Part shown: positions 8,906 to 17,597 of the stretch, one piece after another | Position numbering within the stretch: the first letter of the stretch is position 1 | How the letters are laid out: the number at the start of each line of letters is the position of its first letter | Assembly (NCBI RefSeq): GCF_032714475.1 | Contig: NZ_JAWDKD010000021.1 | Span: 62,001 to 126,000 of the forward strand | Origin: Methanolapillus africanus | GTDB lineage: Archaea; Halobacteriota; Methanosarcinia; Methanosarcinales; Methanosarcinaceae | DNA: 64,000 nucleotides | Direction of reading: 5' to 3' | The notes under the pieces: model-generated | Told to the model about the DNA's origin: nothing | The model's database searches: none | The model's input: the letters and a program-made list of their open reading frames with translations, nothing else | Translations under genes and position numbers: made by a program

Positions 8906-9321
8906 TTTAGATTTCAGTTTGCATCGACAGGTGACTGTTTTCAGATTGCAGATTGTACCGACAGGTGATAGTTTTTAGATTGCAGATTGTACCGACAGGT
9001 GACTGTTTTCAGATTGCTGATTGCACCTACAGGTGACTGTTTTCAGATTTCAGATTGCATCGACAGGTGACTGTTTTTAGATTTCAGATTGCATCTGCTG
9101 TTTCCAACAATACACATGATTCCTAATCCAATTTACACCTACGGATAACTATTCCAATCATAATCATGTGCCATATCCGCTTAAACAGACGCTGTGCGTC
9201 TGTTTAAGCGGGATGGTTTGCTTGGGAATAAAGTCGGAAAATGAAATGAACCACCGTGTTTAAAAAACGCAAAAGGAAAAAGTATCGCCATAACGCGCGC
9301 GCATGCCGCCCGCAAAAAAAG
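8906..9321 (+). repeat. Composite intergenic repeat, copy 3 (5 x 34-bp array, type example)
   Basis: The clearest complete copy. Five 34-bp units start at 8928, 8962, 8996, 9030 and 9064, each beginning CAGGTGACTGTTTTCAGATT or a close variant. Then comes one unit of the 44-bp family (GCATCTGCTGTTTCCAACAA), a perfect hairpin at 9177-9211 (arm CCGCTTAAACAGACGC, loop TGT), GGGATGGTTTGCTTG, and the GC core at 9281-9321 ending in an A-run 10 nt from the stop codon of the convergent phosphatase gene. No gene is seen here. Confidence 0.9.
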
Positions 9322-9330
9322 AAAATGAAA

Positions 9331-10080
9331 TTATAATTTCAACTTCAAAGCGCCGGCTTTCTCAAGCGCCAAAACCGCTTGGGCAAAACCGTCGCCGAAT
9401 TTTTCGTCCAGAACAATATCGGCTTCTTTTTTCACGTAATCGGGGGCATTCGCCACCACAAAAGACATACCGGCCGCATGAAACATTTCAATGTCGTTCG
9501 CGGAATCGCCGATGACAACGATGTTTTCGGGCGTTATGCCGTACATGTCCGCGATTTGTTTGAGCGCGGTGCCTTTGTTGATGTTTTTGCCGACCAAATG
9601 CGCGGCGTATTTTGCGTCCACTATCGACAGATTCGAAAATCCGGAAATAACATGGCGCGCCTTTTCAATGTCGAACGTTTTGGAAAAAGCGATATCCGTT
9701 TGACGGTCGTATGAATCAAAAACAAAGAAATCGAAATGCTCCTGCAAAACGGCCAAAGCCTCCCGCATTTCCGGCAAATAGGAATTGTTGATCACCGGAA
9801 CACCGTCGTGCTCTTCGAGAACGATGCCGCCGTTCTCCGCGATGACCGGCGCGTTCGTCCGAAGAGCCTTCGCAATCGCGCGGGTAAAACAAAGCGTGTT
9901 GCCGGAGGCCAGCACAATCGGGATTTTGTCGGAAAATTCCTGAATGACTTTGGCGGCGGACAATGACAAACTGCGGTCGTCTTCGGTAATCGTCCCGTCA
10001 ATGTCGGAAACAATCACGGAAAAAGAGCCCGGAAGTGCACGGGAACGAATCTGCAAAGCCAAATCATCCAAATCAGACAT
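9331..10080 (-). CDS. HAD-superfamily phosphatase, archaeal phosphoglycolate phosphatase type
   Basis: 249 residues. Motif I is IVSDIDGTITEDD (nucleophile and acid Asp), motif II a Ser/Thr in VLASGNTLCFTRA, and motifs III/IV in NKGTALKQIADMYG with VVIGDSANDIEMF. This is the Cof/archaeal PGP (TA0175-like) arrangement. The likely role is dephosphorylation of phosphoglycolate or a related sugar phosphate; a sucrose-phosphate-phosphatase-like substrate cannot be excluded. There are about 20 residues before the first strand, slightly longer than usual, so an internal start is possible but none has a better ribosome site. Monocistronic. Confidence 0.85.
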   Translation of the reverse strand: MSDLDDLALQIRSRALPGSFSVIVSDIDGTITEDDRSLSLSAAKVIQEFSDKIPIVLASGNTLCFTRAIAKALRTNAPVIAENGGIVLEEHDGVPVINNSYLPEMREALAVLQEHFDFFVFDSYDRQTDIAFSKTFDIEKARHVISGFSNLSIVDAKYAAHLVGKNINKGTALKQIADMYGITPENIVVIGDSANDIEMFHAAGMSFVVANAPDYVKKEADIVLDEKFGDGFAQAVLALEKAGALKLKL

Positions 10081-10158
10081 GGAAAAGTAAAGAACGGAAA
10101 ACCATAAAAATGTTTCACAAAAGGAAAAAACGGACCTCTTTTTTGAAAAACTTTAAAA

Positions 10159-10199
10159 GCCGGCGGCGTCACGCGCACGCACGGCGCCGGCAAAAAACA
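10159..10199 (+). repeat. Degenerate GC-core element
   Basis: GC-rich island GTCACGCGCACGCACGGCGC in otherwise A-rich DNA between divergent genes, flanked by GCCGGC on both sides and ending in an A-run. It resembles the GC core of the composite repeat without the hairpin or arrays. Weak match. Confidence 0.35.
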
Positions 10200-10324
10200 A
10201 AAAAACCAAAATGATGTCAAAATAAATCAAAATGAAAAAAAGAATGGACTAAAAAAGAACGGAATATCATAATCAGCCGTCCAAAAAACAATTAAAATGA
10301 ACCAAAAAGCAATCAAATATGAAC

Positions 10325-10365
10325 AGCTTAATATAGGTTCAAAAACAATAAACAAAAGATTTTCG
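10325..10365 (+). promoter_or_regulatory. cobD promoter, probably leaderless
   Basis: A TATA-like CTTAATATAGG at about 10327-10337 lies 27-35 bases before the GTG at 10365, and there is no Shine-Dalgarno sequence. Together these fit a leaderless or nearly leaderless mRNA for the cobalamin operon. Confidence 0.45.
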
Positions 10366-11924
10366 TGACCAAAAAAGCATCCCACCCGCTCAAAGAAAAT
10401 ATCCGAAACTTGAAATGCTGCTTTCACGGCGGCTTGATTAAGGAAAATTCGGAGAAATACAACATTCCCGAGCAGGATATATTAGATTTTTCCGCCAACC
10501 TCAACCCGTTCGGAACGCCTTTCGACCATCCGGAATACGGTTTGGACTACATGCAGCTTGCAGCGGACGCCTTAAAAGAATCCGTCAACTATCCGGACAA
10601 CCGCTATTTAGAATTCAGAAATGCAGCGGCGTCTTTTTTAAACAAACCCAACATCACTTTTGAAAACATCATTCCCGGAAACGGTTCCACCGAAATTATC
10701 CGGCTGTTTTGCCAGTGCGTTCTCGACGAAGGCGATAAAGTCATTATTCCGTACCCGACATTCGGAGAATACGAGATTCAATGCCGTCTTCAGAATGCCG
10801 AAATCATTTACGTGCCGACAAAATCCATTTACGATTTGACGGAAGAGGAACTTTCCGCCGCTAAAATCATTTTTATTTGCAACCCGAACAATCCGACCGC
10901 CGTTCTCAGAAAACGAGAGGATTTGCTCCAACTCGCCAAAAAATGCGCACGCGCCAAAACGGTTCTCTTTATGGACGAAGCGTTCATCGAACTGTCCGAT
11001 CCGGAAGAAAGCTTGTGCGACATTGCCGCTGAAAATGATTATGTTTTCGTCATGCGGTCATTGACCAAATGTTTCGCGCTTCCCGGCGTTCGCCTGGGAT
11101 TCGGCGTCGCGTCAAAAAACATTGCCGACGCTTTAAACCGGGCGCGGCTTTCATGGAACTTAAGCCCGCTTCAGGAAAAAATGGGCGCAGCGTTTTTGTC
11201 CATGCCGGGCGGCGTCAACTCCGATTATCTTCAAAAATCCCGGGAAATGATTCTCGGGGAAGCCAACTATTTGAAAGACGAATTGTCCAAAGTTTGGGGA
11301 TTTGAGCCGGGCGTGGCGACAACCAATTACCTGCTCATCGATATCAGCAAGCGGACGCTTGATTCGTCGGCGATGGCCGCCCGGTTTGCCGGGCACGGCA
11401 TTCTGATCCGCGATTGTATCTCATTCAAAGGTCTCGAAACCGACTACATACGGATTGCCGTCCGAACCCGCGACGAAAACGTCCGGTTCGTCCAAACCGT
11501 TTCCAAAGTTTTTGACGAATGGGCCAAAGAGTTCGCGGAATACGAACTTCAAAACACGCTGGCCAATCACAAAAGAGGCGGACGGCAAAACGAACGCGAA
11601 ACGTGCGGCTATTATCCGTGCCACTTTGAAGGACAAGACTGCACCTTCTGCTACTGCCCGTTTTATCCGTGCGGCGACGAGCGGACCGGCGGCACCTATG
11701 TCTACAGCACCAAACGCAACGGCAAAATCTGGAGCTGTACCGATTGCTACATCCCGCACATCTCGTCCGTCGTGGATAAAATGCTGGACGGCCTGATGGA
11801 AGACGGCGAAACGGAAGACCTGCTCAAAAAAGAATGGCAGGAGATTATCGTTCCGATTCTGGAAGAAAGAGACGATAATACCATTTTGGCATACTGCCGG
11901 AAAATAAAAGCGGATAAAAAATAA
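10365..11924 (+). CDS. cobD: L-threonine-O-3-phosphate decarboxylase with C-terminal Cys-rich domain
   Basis: 519 residues. Residues 1-385 are a PLP fold-I aminotransferase-like enzyme: LDFSANLNPFGTP, the GNGSTEIIRLF loop, FICNPNNPTA, and VMRSLTKCFALPGVRLGF with the Schiff-base Lys in SLTK. This is CobD, which makes (R)-1-amino-2-propanol phosphate for the cobamide nucleotide loop. Residues about 405-470 are a Cys-rich domain (GYYPCHFEGQDCTFCYCPFY, then CTDCYIPH). This fusion is known from Methanosarcina mazei CobD, where the extra domain holds metal centres and the enzyme also has L-threonine kinase activity; that activity is inferred here. The start is GTG. First gene of the cobamide cluster. 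Confidence 0.92.
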   Translation: MTKKASHPLKENIRNLKCCFHGGLIKENSEKYNIPEQDILDFSANLNPFGTPFDHPEYGLDYMQLAADALKESVNYPDNRYLEFRNAAASFLNKPNITFENIIPGNGSTEIIRLFCQCVLDEGDKVIIPYPTFGEYEIQCRLQNAEIIYVPTKSIYDLTEEELSAAKIIFICNPNNPTAVLRKREDLLQLAKKCARAKTVLFMDEAFIELSDPEESLCDIAAENDYVFVMRSLTKCFALPGVRLGFGVASKNIADALNRARLSWNLSPLQEKMGAAFLSMPGGVNSDYLQKSREMILGEANYLKDELSKVWGFEPGVATTNYLLIDISKRTLDSSAMAARFAGHGILIRDCISFKGLETDYIRIAVRTRDENVRFVQTVSKVFDEWAKEFAEYELQNTLANHKRGGRQNERETCGYYPCHFEGQDCTFCYCPFYPCGDERTGGTYVYSTKRNGKIWSCTDCYIPHISSVVDKMLDGLMEDGETEDLLKKEWQEIIVPILEERDDNTILAYCRKIKADKK

Positions 11925-12011
11925 TTCGCCTATCATTTATTTTTCATTTTTTTAAATAATAACAAGACCCCCTGAGACGGAGGAACCCTTATACTTTCAT
12001 ATTCAGCAACA

Positions 12012-13040
12012 ATGGCCCTCACGGAAATCACCGCTTATTTACAGAACATGTTTTCCTATTCGTTCACGGAACTGATTTGTATTCTGTTGCTGGCCATTCT
12101 CATTGATTTGATTCTCGGGGAACCGCCCGAAAAGATCCATCCGGTCGTTTGGATCGGAACCGTGATTCAATTCTTTAAGAACCGGATTCCGAAAAATCAT
12201 CAAAAATTCTACGGCGTCGTGATGGCCGTCACCACAATTTTGTTTGCCGGAGCGGTTGCCTTTGCCGTCGTCTGGTTCTCCCACTTATACTTCCTGCCGA
12301 CGTTTGTCGGCGTGATTATTCAAGCGTGGTTCCTCAAAGCCACGTTCGCCGTCAAATGCATGATGTCGCCGGCCAAAGAAATGAAGAAAAAACTCAATCA
12401 AGACGACTTGGACGTCGTTCGGGACGAACTCAAAACATACGTCAGCCGGGACACATCCAAACTCAGCAAACCGCAGATCATGTCGGCGATTATTGAATCC
12501 ATTTCGGAAAATTATGTGGATTCGATTTTGTCCCCGATATTGTTCTTCGCCGTTTTCGGACCGCTCGGGCTCGTTGCCGCATACATGTTCAAAGCGGCGA
12601 GCACCTTGGATTCCATGGTCGGCTACAAAACCGAAAAATACATCAACGTCGGCTGGTTTTCCGCCCGTTTCGACGATGTGACCAATTGGATTCCGGCCCG
12701 GCTGTCGCCGATATTTATTGCGGCCGGCGCCGTATTTTCCAACCTTGCGATTGGAAACGGCAAAGACATGGAAAAACTGTATGCGAAAGACGGTTTTAAA
12801 TTGGCGTTGGCGGAAAACAAAACGACGGCGTCGCCGAACTCGGGCTGGCCGATGGCCGCTGCCGCCGGAACGCTGCACATCCGTTTTGAAAAACCGGACA
12901 ATTATGTGATCGGCGGTCAATACCGCGAACCGGTTTTGCGGGACATCGACCGGGTTTCCGTTCTGATTATGGCGACGTCCGTTTTGTCCGGAATCATCGC
13001 CTGCCTATTGATTTATATTTTATACGGACTCTTATTCTAA
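12012..13040 (+). CDS. cbiB: Adenosylcobinamide-phosphate synthase CbiB
   Basis: 342 residues, the usual CbiB length. An integral membrane protein that joins adenosylcobyric acid to aminopropanol (phosphate). Family features: DLILGEPPEKIHPVVWIG near the N-terminus, SRDTSKL and ESISENYVDSILSPI in the middle, AASTLDSMVGYKTEKY, and AENKTTASPNSGWPMAAAAG. Four to five hydrophobic segments. The ATG at 12012 has no nearby ribosome site; a perfect GGAGG at 11979-11983 is spaced 7 nt from an in-frame ATA at 11991, which could be a rare start (see findings). Lies 87 bases after cobD. Confidence 0.93.
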   Translation: MALTEITAYLQNMFSYSFTELICILLLAILIDLILGEPPEKIHPVVWIGTVIQFFKNRIPKNHQKFYGVVMAVTTILFAGAVAFAVVWFSHLYFLPTFVGVIIQAWFLKATFAVKCMMSPAKEMKKKLNQDDLDVVRDELKTYVSRDTSKLSKPQIMSAIIESISENYVDSILSPILFFAVFGPLGLVAAYMFKAASTLDSMVGYKTEKYINVGWFSARFDDVTNWIPARLSPIFIAAGAVFSNLAIGNGKDMEKLYAKDGFKLALAENKTTASPNSGWPMAAAAGTLHIRFEKPDNYVIGGQYREPVLRDIDRVSVLIMATSVLSGIIACLLIYILYGLLF

Positions 13041-13104
13041 GAAACGAGACGAAAACGGAAAACAAAAAATGGGAACTAAAGATTGAAAACTTGAGGGGGA
13101 AACG

Positions 13105-13707
13105 ATGAAACGATCAAACATTGACGAGGGATTCCAAAAGAATCAGCCTGCAGCAATCGAGACGCAGTCGTCTGAAAATATTATGAATTACCTCAACGCG
13201 CGCGGCATTGAGTATGCGGATTTGGAAGCGACCGCAATGGAATTTTATGTGCCGCATCCGGGCCTTGAGACGCCCGAAAAAGCGAAAGCGGTATTCGAAC
13301 GGGAATTCCAATACGCAATGGCCGACCCAAACTTGCAGATGCTGATTTATGCGGCGGTTCTGTTGGAACAAGAAGGCGAAAAAGGAAAATTGCCGGGCGT
13401 CAGCCGCGATTCTTTTGAAAAAGATTTGTCGTTTATCATCGCTGATGAAATTTTGGGCGAGGCCGTTGCCGATTACATTGCCGGCAGCAAAGGACGGTTT
13501 GAATTTGTGCGTTTCGACAAAAACAAGCCGGGCATTTTAAAAACACTGGGACCGTTTATGGACGACATCATCGGCGGGCTTTTGGGTGGCGTTTCCGCGA
13601 ATATGTATTCCCGGGCCATGTTTGAATTTGAGGAAGAACAGAACGAAAAGCAAAAGAACGGGAACGGAAAACAAAAAACAGAACAAAAACCGGAGGAGAA
13701 GAAATGA
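13105..13707 (+). CDS. cobZ: Probable alpha-ribazole-5'-phosphate phosphatase CobZ
   Basis: 200 residues, between cbiB and cobS, which is where Methanosarcina places CobZ, an archaeal non-orthologous replacement for CobC related to phosphatidylglycerophosphatase A. The sequence has the PgpA-like pattern of an N-terminal helical region (ENIMNYLNARGIEYADLEATAMEFY), LPGVSRDSFEKDLSFIIADEILGEAVADYIAG, and a Gly-rich turn MDDIIGGLLGGVSANMYSRAM. Unlike PgpA it has no strong membrane helices. The C-terminus (about 175-200) is a charged low-complexity tail of Glu, Lys, Gln and Asn. Its last four bases, ATGA, overlap the cobS start. Assignment rests mainly on context. Confidence 0.7.
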   Translation: MKRSNIDEGFQKNQPAAIETQSSENIMNYLNARGIEYADLEATAMEFYVPHPGLETPEKAKAVFEREFQYAMADPNLQMLIYAAVLLEQEGEKGKLPGVSRDSFEKDLSFIIADEILGEAVADYIAGSKGRFEFVRFDKNKPGILKTLGPFMDDIIGGLLGGVSANMYSRAMFEFEEEQNEKQKNGNGKQKTEQKPEEKK

Positions 13708-14600
13708 GTTTTTGGTCGGCTTTAAAAGCCGGGTTCGGATTTTTATCGATTTTACCGGTCGGCATTACGATGGAAGGCATCGAAGAGCTCATGAATAAGC
13801 TTTACTTCTATCCGATCACGGGCGCGCTTCTCGGGATTTTGATCGGCATCTGCGCGTTTGTTTTTGAACTTATTTTGCCATCGCCGTTGACGGTTATTGC
13901 AATTATTTTGACGATTTACGGACTGACCTGGTTTAATCATTTGGACGGCATTGCCGACATGGGCGACGGCATGACGGCGCACGGTTCTTTGGAAAAGAAA
14001 AGAAAAGCGCTCAAAGATATGGCGCTCGGCGTCGGCGGCGTCGCCTGCGCGGCGTTGCTGTTGCTTTCTCTGTACGCGTCGATTGCGTCGTTGGAATCTG
14101 CCGCGGTTCTTTTTGAACCGTTTGCGGCGGAATGGAATATGTATCTGTTCGGATTGTTGTCGGTTCTGACGGAAATACTGCCGGCTTATTTGTCAACCGG
14201 CGCGGTGCTTGCCGTTTCAGTTGCTGCTGTTGTCACGCTGACGGCCGTTGTGGCGGAAACGTTGTCCAAACAATCGATGCTGACAATTGCCACATTCGGG
14301 AAACCGTTTTCGGAAGGACTCGGTTCGATGACGATGAAAGGCGGTACGAAAAAGAATTTTGCGATCGGCATTATTTTTTCAACGGTTGTCGCGGTTCTTT
14401 CGCTGGGCGTTTTGGGGCTTTTGTGCGTGATTGTGACGACTGCTGCGGCAGGAATTGTTCTTCGGACCAGCAACCGCCACTTTGAAGGACTCAACGGCGA
14501 CGGCATTGGGACGGCCAACGAAATCGGACGGATGCTGACGTTTGCAACCATGGCGGTTGTTATTTGGATATTGGGAGGCGGAATTTCATGGATGCTTTAA
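13704..14600 (+). CDS. cobS: Adenosylcobinamide-GDP ribazoletransferase (cobalamin-5-phosphate synthase)
   Basis: 298 residues; a polytopic membrane enzyme that attaches alpha-ribazole (phosphate) to GDP-cobinamide, the last assembly step of the nucleotide loop. Family motifs: FGFLSILPVG at the N-terminus, FYPITGALLGILIG, the active-site segment FNHLDGIADMGDGMTAHGS with its Asp-rich pattern, and HFEGLNGDGIGTANEIGRM near the C-terminus. At least six hydrophobic segments. It overlaps cobZ by 4 bases and cobY by 13 bases, so the cluster is translationally coupled. The segment after the third helix (about 115-175) is longer than in many CobS proteins. Confidence 0.93.
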   Translation: MSFWSALKAGFGFLSILPVGITMEGIEELMNKLYFYPITGALLGILIGICAFVFELILPSPLTVIAIILTIYGLTWFNHLDGIADMGDGMTAHGSLEKKRKALKDMALGVGGVACAALLLLSLYASIASLESAAVLFEPFAAEWNMYLFGLLSVLTEILPAYLSTGAVLAVSVAAVVTLTAVVAETLSKQSMLTIATFGKPFSEGLGSMTMKGGTKKNFAIGIIFSTVVAVLSLGVLGLLCVIVTTAAAGIVLRTSNRHFEGLNGDGIGTANEIGRMLTFATMAVVIWILGGGISWML

Positions 14601-15220
14601 TTATGGCGGGCGGTTTGGCGCAGCGCCTCGGCCGCATTGAGAAGTCATGCATTGACTTAAACGGGCAGCCGTTGATTTCGTACATAATCGGCGCTTTGAC
14701 GGGCGCCAAGGGCATTGACCGGATTTTCGTTTCCGTGACCGAAGCGACGCCGAAGACGAAGGATTTGATTGAAAAAACGTACGAGAACATTTCCGTGATT
14801 GTCGCCAAGGAAGGCAATTACGTTCAGGATATGATTATGTCGATCATCGACGCCAAAATCACGGGACCGGTGATGGTGGTGATGTGCGATATTCCGCTGG
14901 TGGAGTCGGACATCATCGATGAAGTGATTGAAAAGTATGACGCGTGCGAGGAGCCGGCATTGTCCGTTTATGTTCCGATTGCGATTTGCAAAAAAATCGG
15001 TATTCGGCCGGACACCGTTTTTCATAAAAATACGAAATTGATCGTGCCGACCGGCATCAACATTTTGGATGCGAGCGACATTTACAATGAACAGCCGGAT
15101 TACAATTTCATTGTGGACGACCCGCGTTTGGCGATGAACGTCAACACGGCGGAAGATTTGGAAAAGTGCCGGAAAATGGTGGAGATCGGAACGTTTCTGC
15201 CGGAAGATGAAACAATATAA
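14588..15220 (+). CDS. cobY: GTP:adenosylcobinamide-phosphate guanylyltransferase
   Basis: 210 residues from the ATG at 14588, preceded by GGAGG at 14574-14578. CobY replaces bacterial CobU in archaea and transfers GMP from GTP to adenosylcobinamide phosphate. The N-terminal nucleotidyltransferase motif is MDALIMAGGLAQRLGRIEKS, followed by VVMCDIPLVESDIIDEV (metal-binding Asp) and NVNTAEDLEKCR at the end, typical of the MobA/CobY fold. An upstream in-frame start at 14564 would lie deep inside cobS and lacks a ribosome site. It completes the late cobamide set with CobD, CbiB, CobZ and CobS. Confidence 0.93.
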   Translation: MDALIMAGGLAQRLGRIEKSCIDLNGQPLISYIIGALTGAKGIDRIFVSVTEATPKTKDLIEKTYENISVIVAKEGNYVQDMIMSIIDAKITGPVMVVMCDIPLVESDIIDEVIEKYDACEEPALSVYVPIAICKKIGIRPDTVFHKNTKLIVPTGINILDASDIYNEQPDYNFIVDDPRLAMNVNTAEDLEKCRKMVEIGTFLPEDETI

Positions 15221-15289
15221 AAACAAAGAGAATAATATTAAAAACAATAAACTAATTAAGAAAAAAATAAAAAAAGGAAAGAGAAAAGA

Positions 15290-15823
15290 ATGATGCGTTT
15301 GTTTGTGGCGATTGATTTTCCGCCGGCAATTCGGAAACAGTTGGCTGAGATTGCCGGCGTGGTGAAAAAGAATTCCACTCAGGGCAGTTTTACGCTTGAA
15401 GAAAATATTCACCTGACGCTGGCGTTTATCGGAGAAACGGAACGGTTTGACACCGCCCGGCGCGTCATTGAGCAGATTCCGGTTCCTCTTTTTGATTTAA
15501 CGCTGGAAGGGTTGGGCGTTTTTAAGCATCACGACGGCGGCATATTGTGGGTGGGTGTTCGAAAAGACGCGCCCCTGATAGATCTTCAGTCCCGTGTATA
15601 CAGTGTTTTGGCGGATGCCGGATTTAATATCGACCCGCGGAGTTATATGCCGCATTTAACCCTCGCCCGCCGCACCATTTTTCAAAAGGATTTTGACTTG
15701 GAAGCATTTTCAAAATCACTTCCCCCAATTACAATTCCGGTTGCGCGAATCAGCCTGATGAAATCGGAAAGAATTGACGGAAAGCTGACATACACGGAAA
15801 TGGCCTCAAACCGTCCGGCTTGA
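15290..15823 (+). CDS. thpR: RNA 2',3'-cyclic phosphodiesterase
   Basis: 177 residues, a 2H phosphoesterase. The two HxTx signatures are HLTLAFIG (about residues 44-51) and HLTLARRT (about 123-130), and the start MRLFVAIDFPP is standard. It hydrolyses 2',3'-cyclic phosphates; family members were first described as 2'-5' RNA ligases. The tandem ATG at 15290 and 15293 leaves the exact start open; GGAAAGAG lies just upstream. Separated from cobY by 69 A-rich bases. The stop is 3 bases before a GC core of the composite repeat. Confidence 0.93.
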   Translation: MMRLFVAIDFPPAIRKQLAEIAGVVKKNSTQGSFTLEENIHLTLAFIGETERFDTARRVIEQIPVPLFDLTLEGLGVFKHHDGGILWVGVRKDAPLIDLQSRVYSVLADAGFNIDPRSYMPHLTLARRTIFQKDFDLEAFSKSLPPITIPVARISLMKSERIDGKLTYTEMASNRPA

Positions 15824-15825
15824 AT

Positions 15826-16600
15826 GCGGGTGCCGGCGCGCGCGTGGCGCACACATTTTCGTTTTGGGTCAACCAAAATGATTCTCTCATTTTTTATTTT
15901 CGTCAGAAATCAGCCCATTTTTTATTTTTGAATCAATTGACCGGTTCGTCCATTTCTATTTTTGAGTTAAGCGAACAACTCATCCATTTCTATTTTTGAA
16001 TCAATTGAACTATCCCGATTAAACAGACGCAAAGCGTCTGTTTAATCGGATTTCGTCAGATGAGAAGTATAATTGGAACAAGAAAAGACTGTATTGTTGG
16101 AAACAGTTGAGGAAAACGGAACAAGAAAAGACTGTATTATTGGAAACGGGTGAGGAAAACGGAACAAGAAAAGACTGTATTGTTGGAAATGGTTGAGGAA
16201 AACGGAACAAGAAAAGACTGTATTGTTGGAAACGGTTGAGGAAAACGGAACAAGAAAAGACTGTATTGTTGGAAATGGTTGAGGAAAACGGAACAAGAAA
16301 AAACTGTATTGTTGGAAACGGTTGAGGAAAAAGGGGACAGGAAAAGACTGTATTGTTGGAAACGGTTGAGAAAAACGGAACAGAAGAAGACTGTATTGTT
16401 GGAAACAGTTGCGAAAAACGGAACAGGAAAGACCTGTATTGTTGGAAACGGTTGAGGAAAAAGGGGGCAGGAAAAACTGTATTGTTGCGACCGGAGGGAG
16501 CCGTTCGCGAAGCGAACTAATAGAAACAGAGTTCCACAGCCCTTGAAAAATTCCGAGCGAAGCGATGGAATTTTTGAACTGTATTGTCAGAAACAGGCAA
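15826..16600 (-). repeat. Composite intergenic repeat, copy 4 (about ten 43-bp units plus extra hairpin module)
   Basis: Starts 3 bases after thpR with a GC-core variant (GGCGCGCGCGTGGCGCACAC, 15826-15853). Three T-rich units with TTTTTGAATCAA follow, then a hairpin at 16015-16049. Its arm CCGATTAAACAGACGC differs from other copies at a position compensated in the other arm. From 16075 to about 16485 there are about ten units of 43 bp containing GACTGTATTGTTGGAAACGG. At about 16487-16590 comes a different module with TTCGCGAAGCGAA and the paired arms GAAAAATTCC/GGAATTTTT around AGCGAAGCGA. The long open frames through this array are an artefact of its repeat phase. Bases 16600-16784 hold nothing I recognise. 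Confidence 0.88.
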
Positions 16601-16784
16601 ACCGCCCAACAAAGAGAGGACACGTGGGTTAATGAATTTAAAAAAAGAAAAAGGCGCTCTCGTTTATTCTTAAAAAAAAGATATTAAGAAGACTGTAGTT
16701 GCGACGTTGCCGTCACAACCCAGTTTTTCGTTTCTGTGTTTGAAAAAGCCGTTTTTGTTTTTAAGCAGTCGTGCTTTTCATTTA

Positions 16785-17597
16785 TCAATCTTTGACATTT
16801 GTTTCAATTCTTCTTGCGTTGCGGCTGAAGTATTGATAGAGTTCATATCCCCAGTTGCGGGAGCGTTCGCCGGTACCGAGAATATACCGGGAGTCGAACC
16901 GTCCGTCGCTGTCAAAAAGACCCAAAAGGACAATATCGTTGGTGACGGAAATTTCCGTGATCTCAAGGCCGTCCGGAATCACAAGGAACCGAACGCGCTT
17001 CCAGTCCAAAAATTTCACGTCGTCCAGTTCGGCTTTGCCGTCGTAGACGTATTCGGAAAGAATTCTTTCGTGAACGGATTCGGAATAAATCAGAGTCAAA
17101 TCGCAGCCGTTCTTCAGCATCGTGTTGTACATTTTATTGTACTGCGGCTGGAAGAAGTTGGACAGCGTCACACAGAAGGTGGCGTTGATCATGGCGGCGA
17201 CGACATCGTCATTGGCGTCGAAGACGTGCGCCAAATCCGATTCCAATAATTTGCAAGGACCGACCTCTCCGATGCGGTCAAGCAAATGCGGCGGAATTCC
17301 GGATAAATCGTGTGTAGCCAGGTATTTGTGATTGTGTTCATAGACACATAAGATATTGAGCAGCCGTTTGGAATTGTTCGCAATGGCGCGCCCCATATCT
17401 GTTAGGTAGTAGACACGGTCTTTGCTTGTGATAAGATCCCATTCTTCCAGCTTCTTAATCTGAGGAATCATCGCTCCCCAATTGACGTTTAACTTATCTT
17501 TGATTTCGTCAGACGTCTGCGGACCCTCAAGAAGCAGGAGGAGTAAGTTTTTTCTCTTATCCGAAAGAAAAATCGTATCGATCAGACACGATTTCAT
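16785..17597 (-). CDS. Winged-helix transcriptional regulator with DUF1724 (FilR1-like) domain
   Basis: 270 residues. The N-terminal winged helix (about 1-90) contains LSDKRKNLLLLLLEGPQTSD, LNVNWGAMIPQIKKLEEW and DRVYYLTDMGRAIAN. The rest is the DUF1724/FilR1 effector domain found in many paralogues in Methanosarcina, with SDLAHVFDANDD and RFLVIPDGLEITEISVTNDI. Several such regulators in Methanosarcina act on methyltransferase genes; the target here is unknown. Transcribed alone, with a GGAGGTTAC ribosome site upstream. The 839-base region in front separates it from divergently transcribed dapA. Confidence 0.88.
   Translation of the reverse strand: MKSCLIDTIFLSDKRKNLLLLLLEGPQTSDEIKDKLNVNWGAMIPQIKKLEEWDLITSKDRVYYLTDMGRAIANNSKRLLNILCVYEHNHKYLATHDLSGIPPHLLDRIGEVGPCKLLESDLAHVFDANDDVVAAMINATFCVTLSNFFQPQYNKMYNTMLKNGCDLTLIYSESVHERILSEYVYDGKAELDDVKFLDWKRVRFLVIPDGLEITEISVTNDIVLLGLFDSDGRFDSRYILGTGERSRNWGYELYQYFSRNARRIETNVKD

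Noticed and set aside
11940..12011. Cobalamin riboswitch before cbiB
   Set aside because: No B12-box-like sequence or extended structure; only 87 bases separate cobD and cbiB.
16042..16623. 193-codon open frame on the minus strand, repetitive Phe/Pro/Ser/Asn/Thr protein
   Set aside because: It is an accident of the 43-bp array: the frame drifts with the unit, there is no ribosome site, and all homologous arrays read differently.
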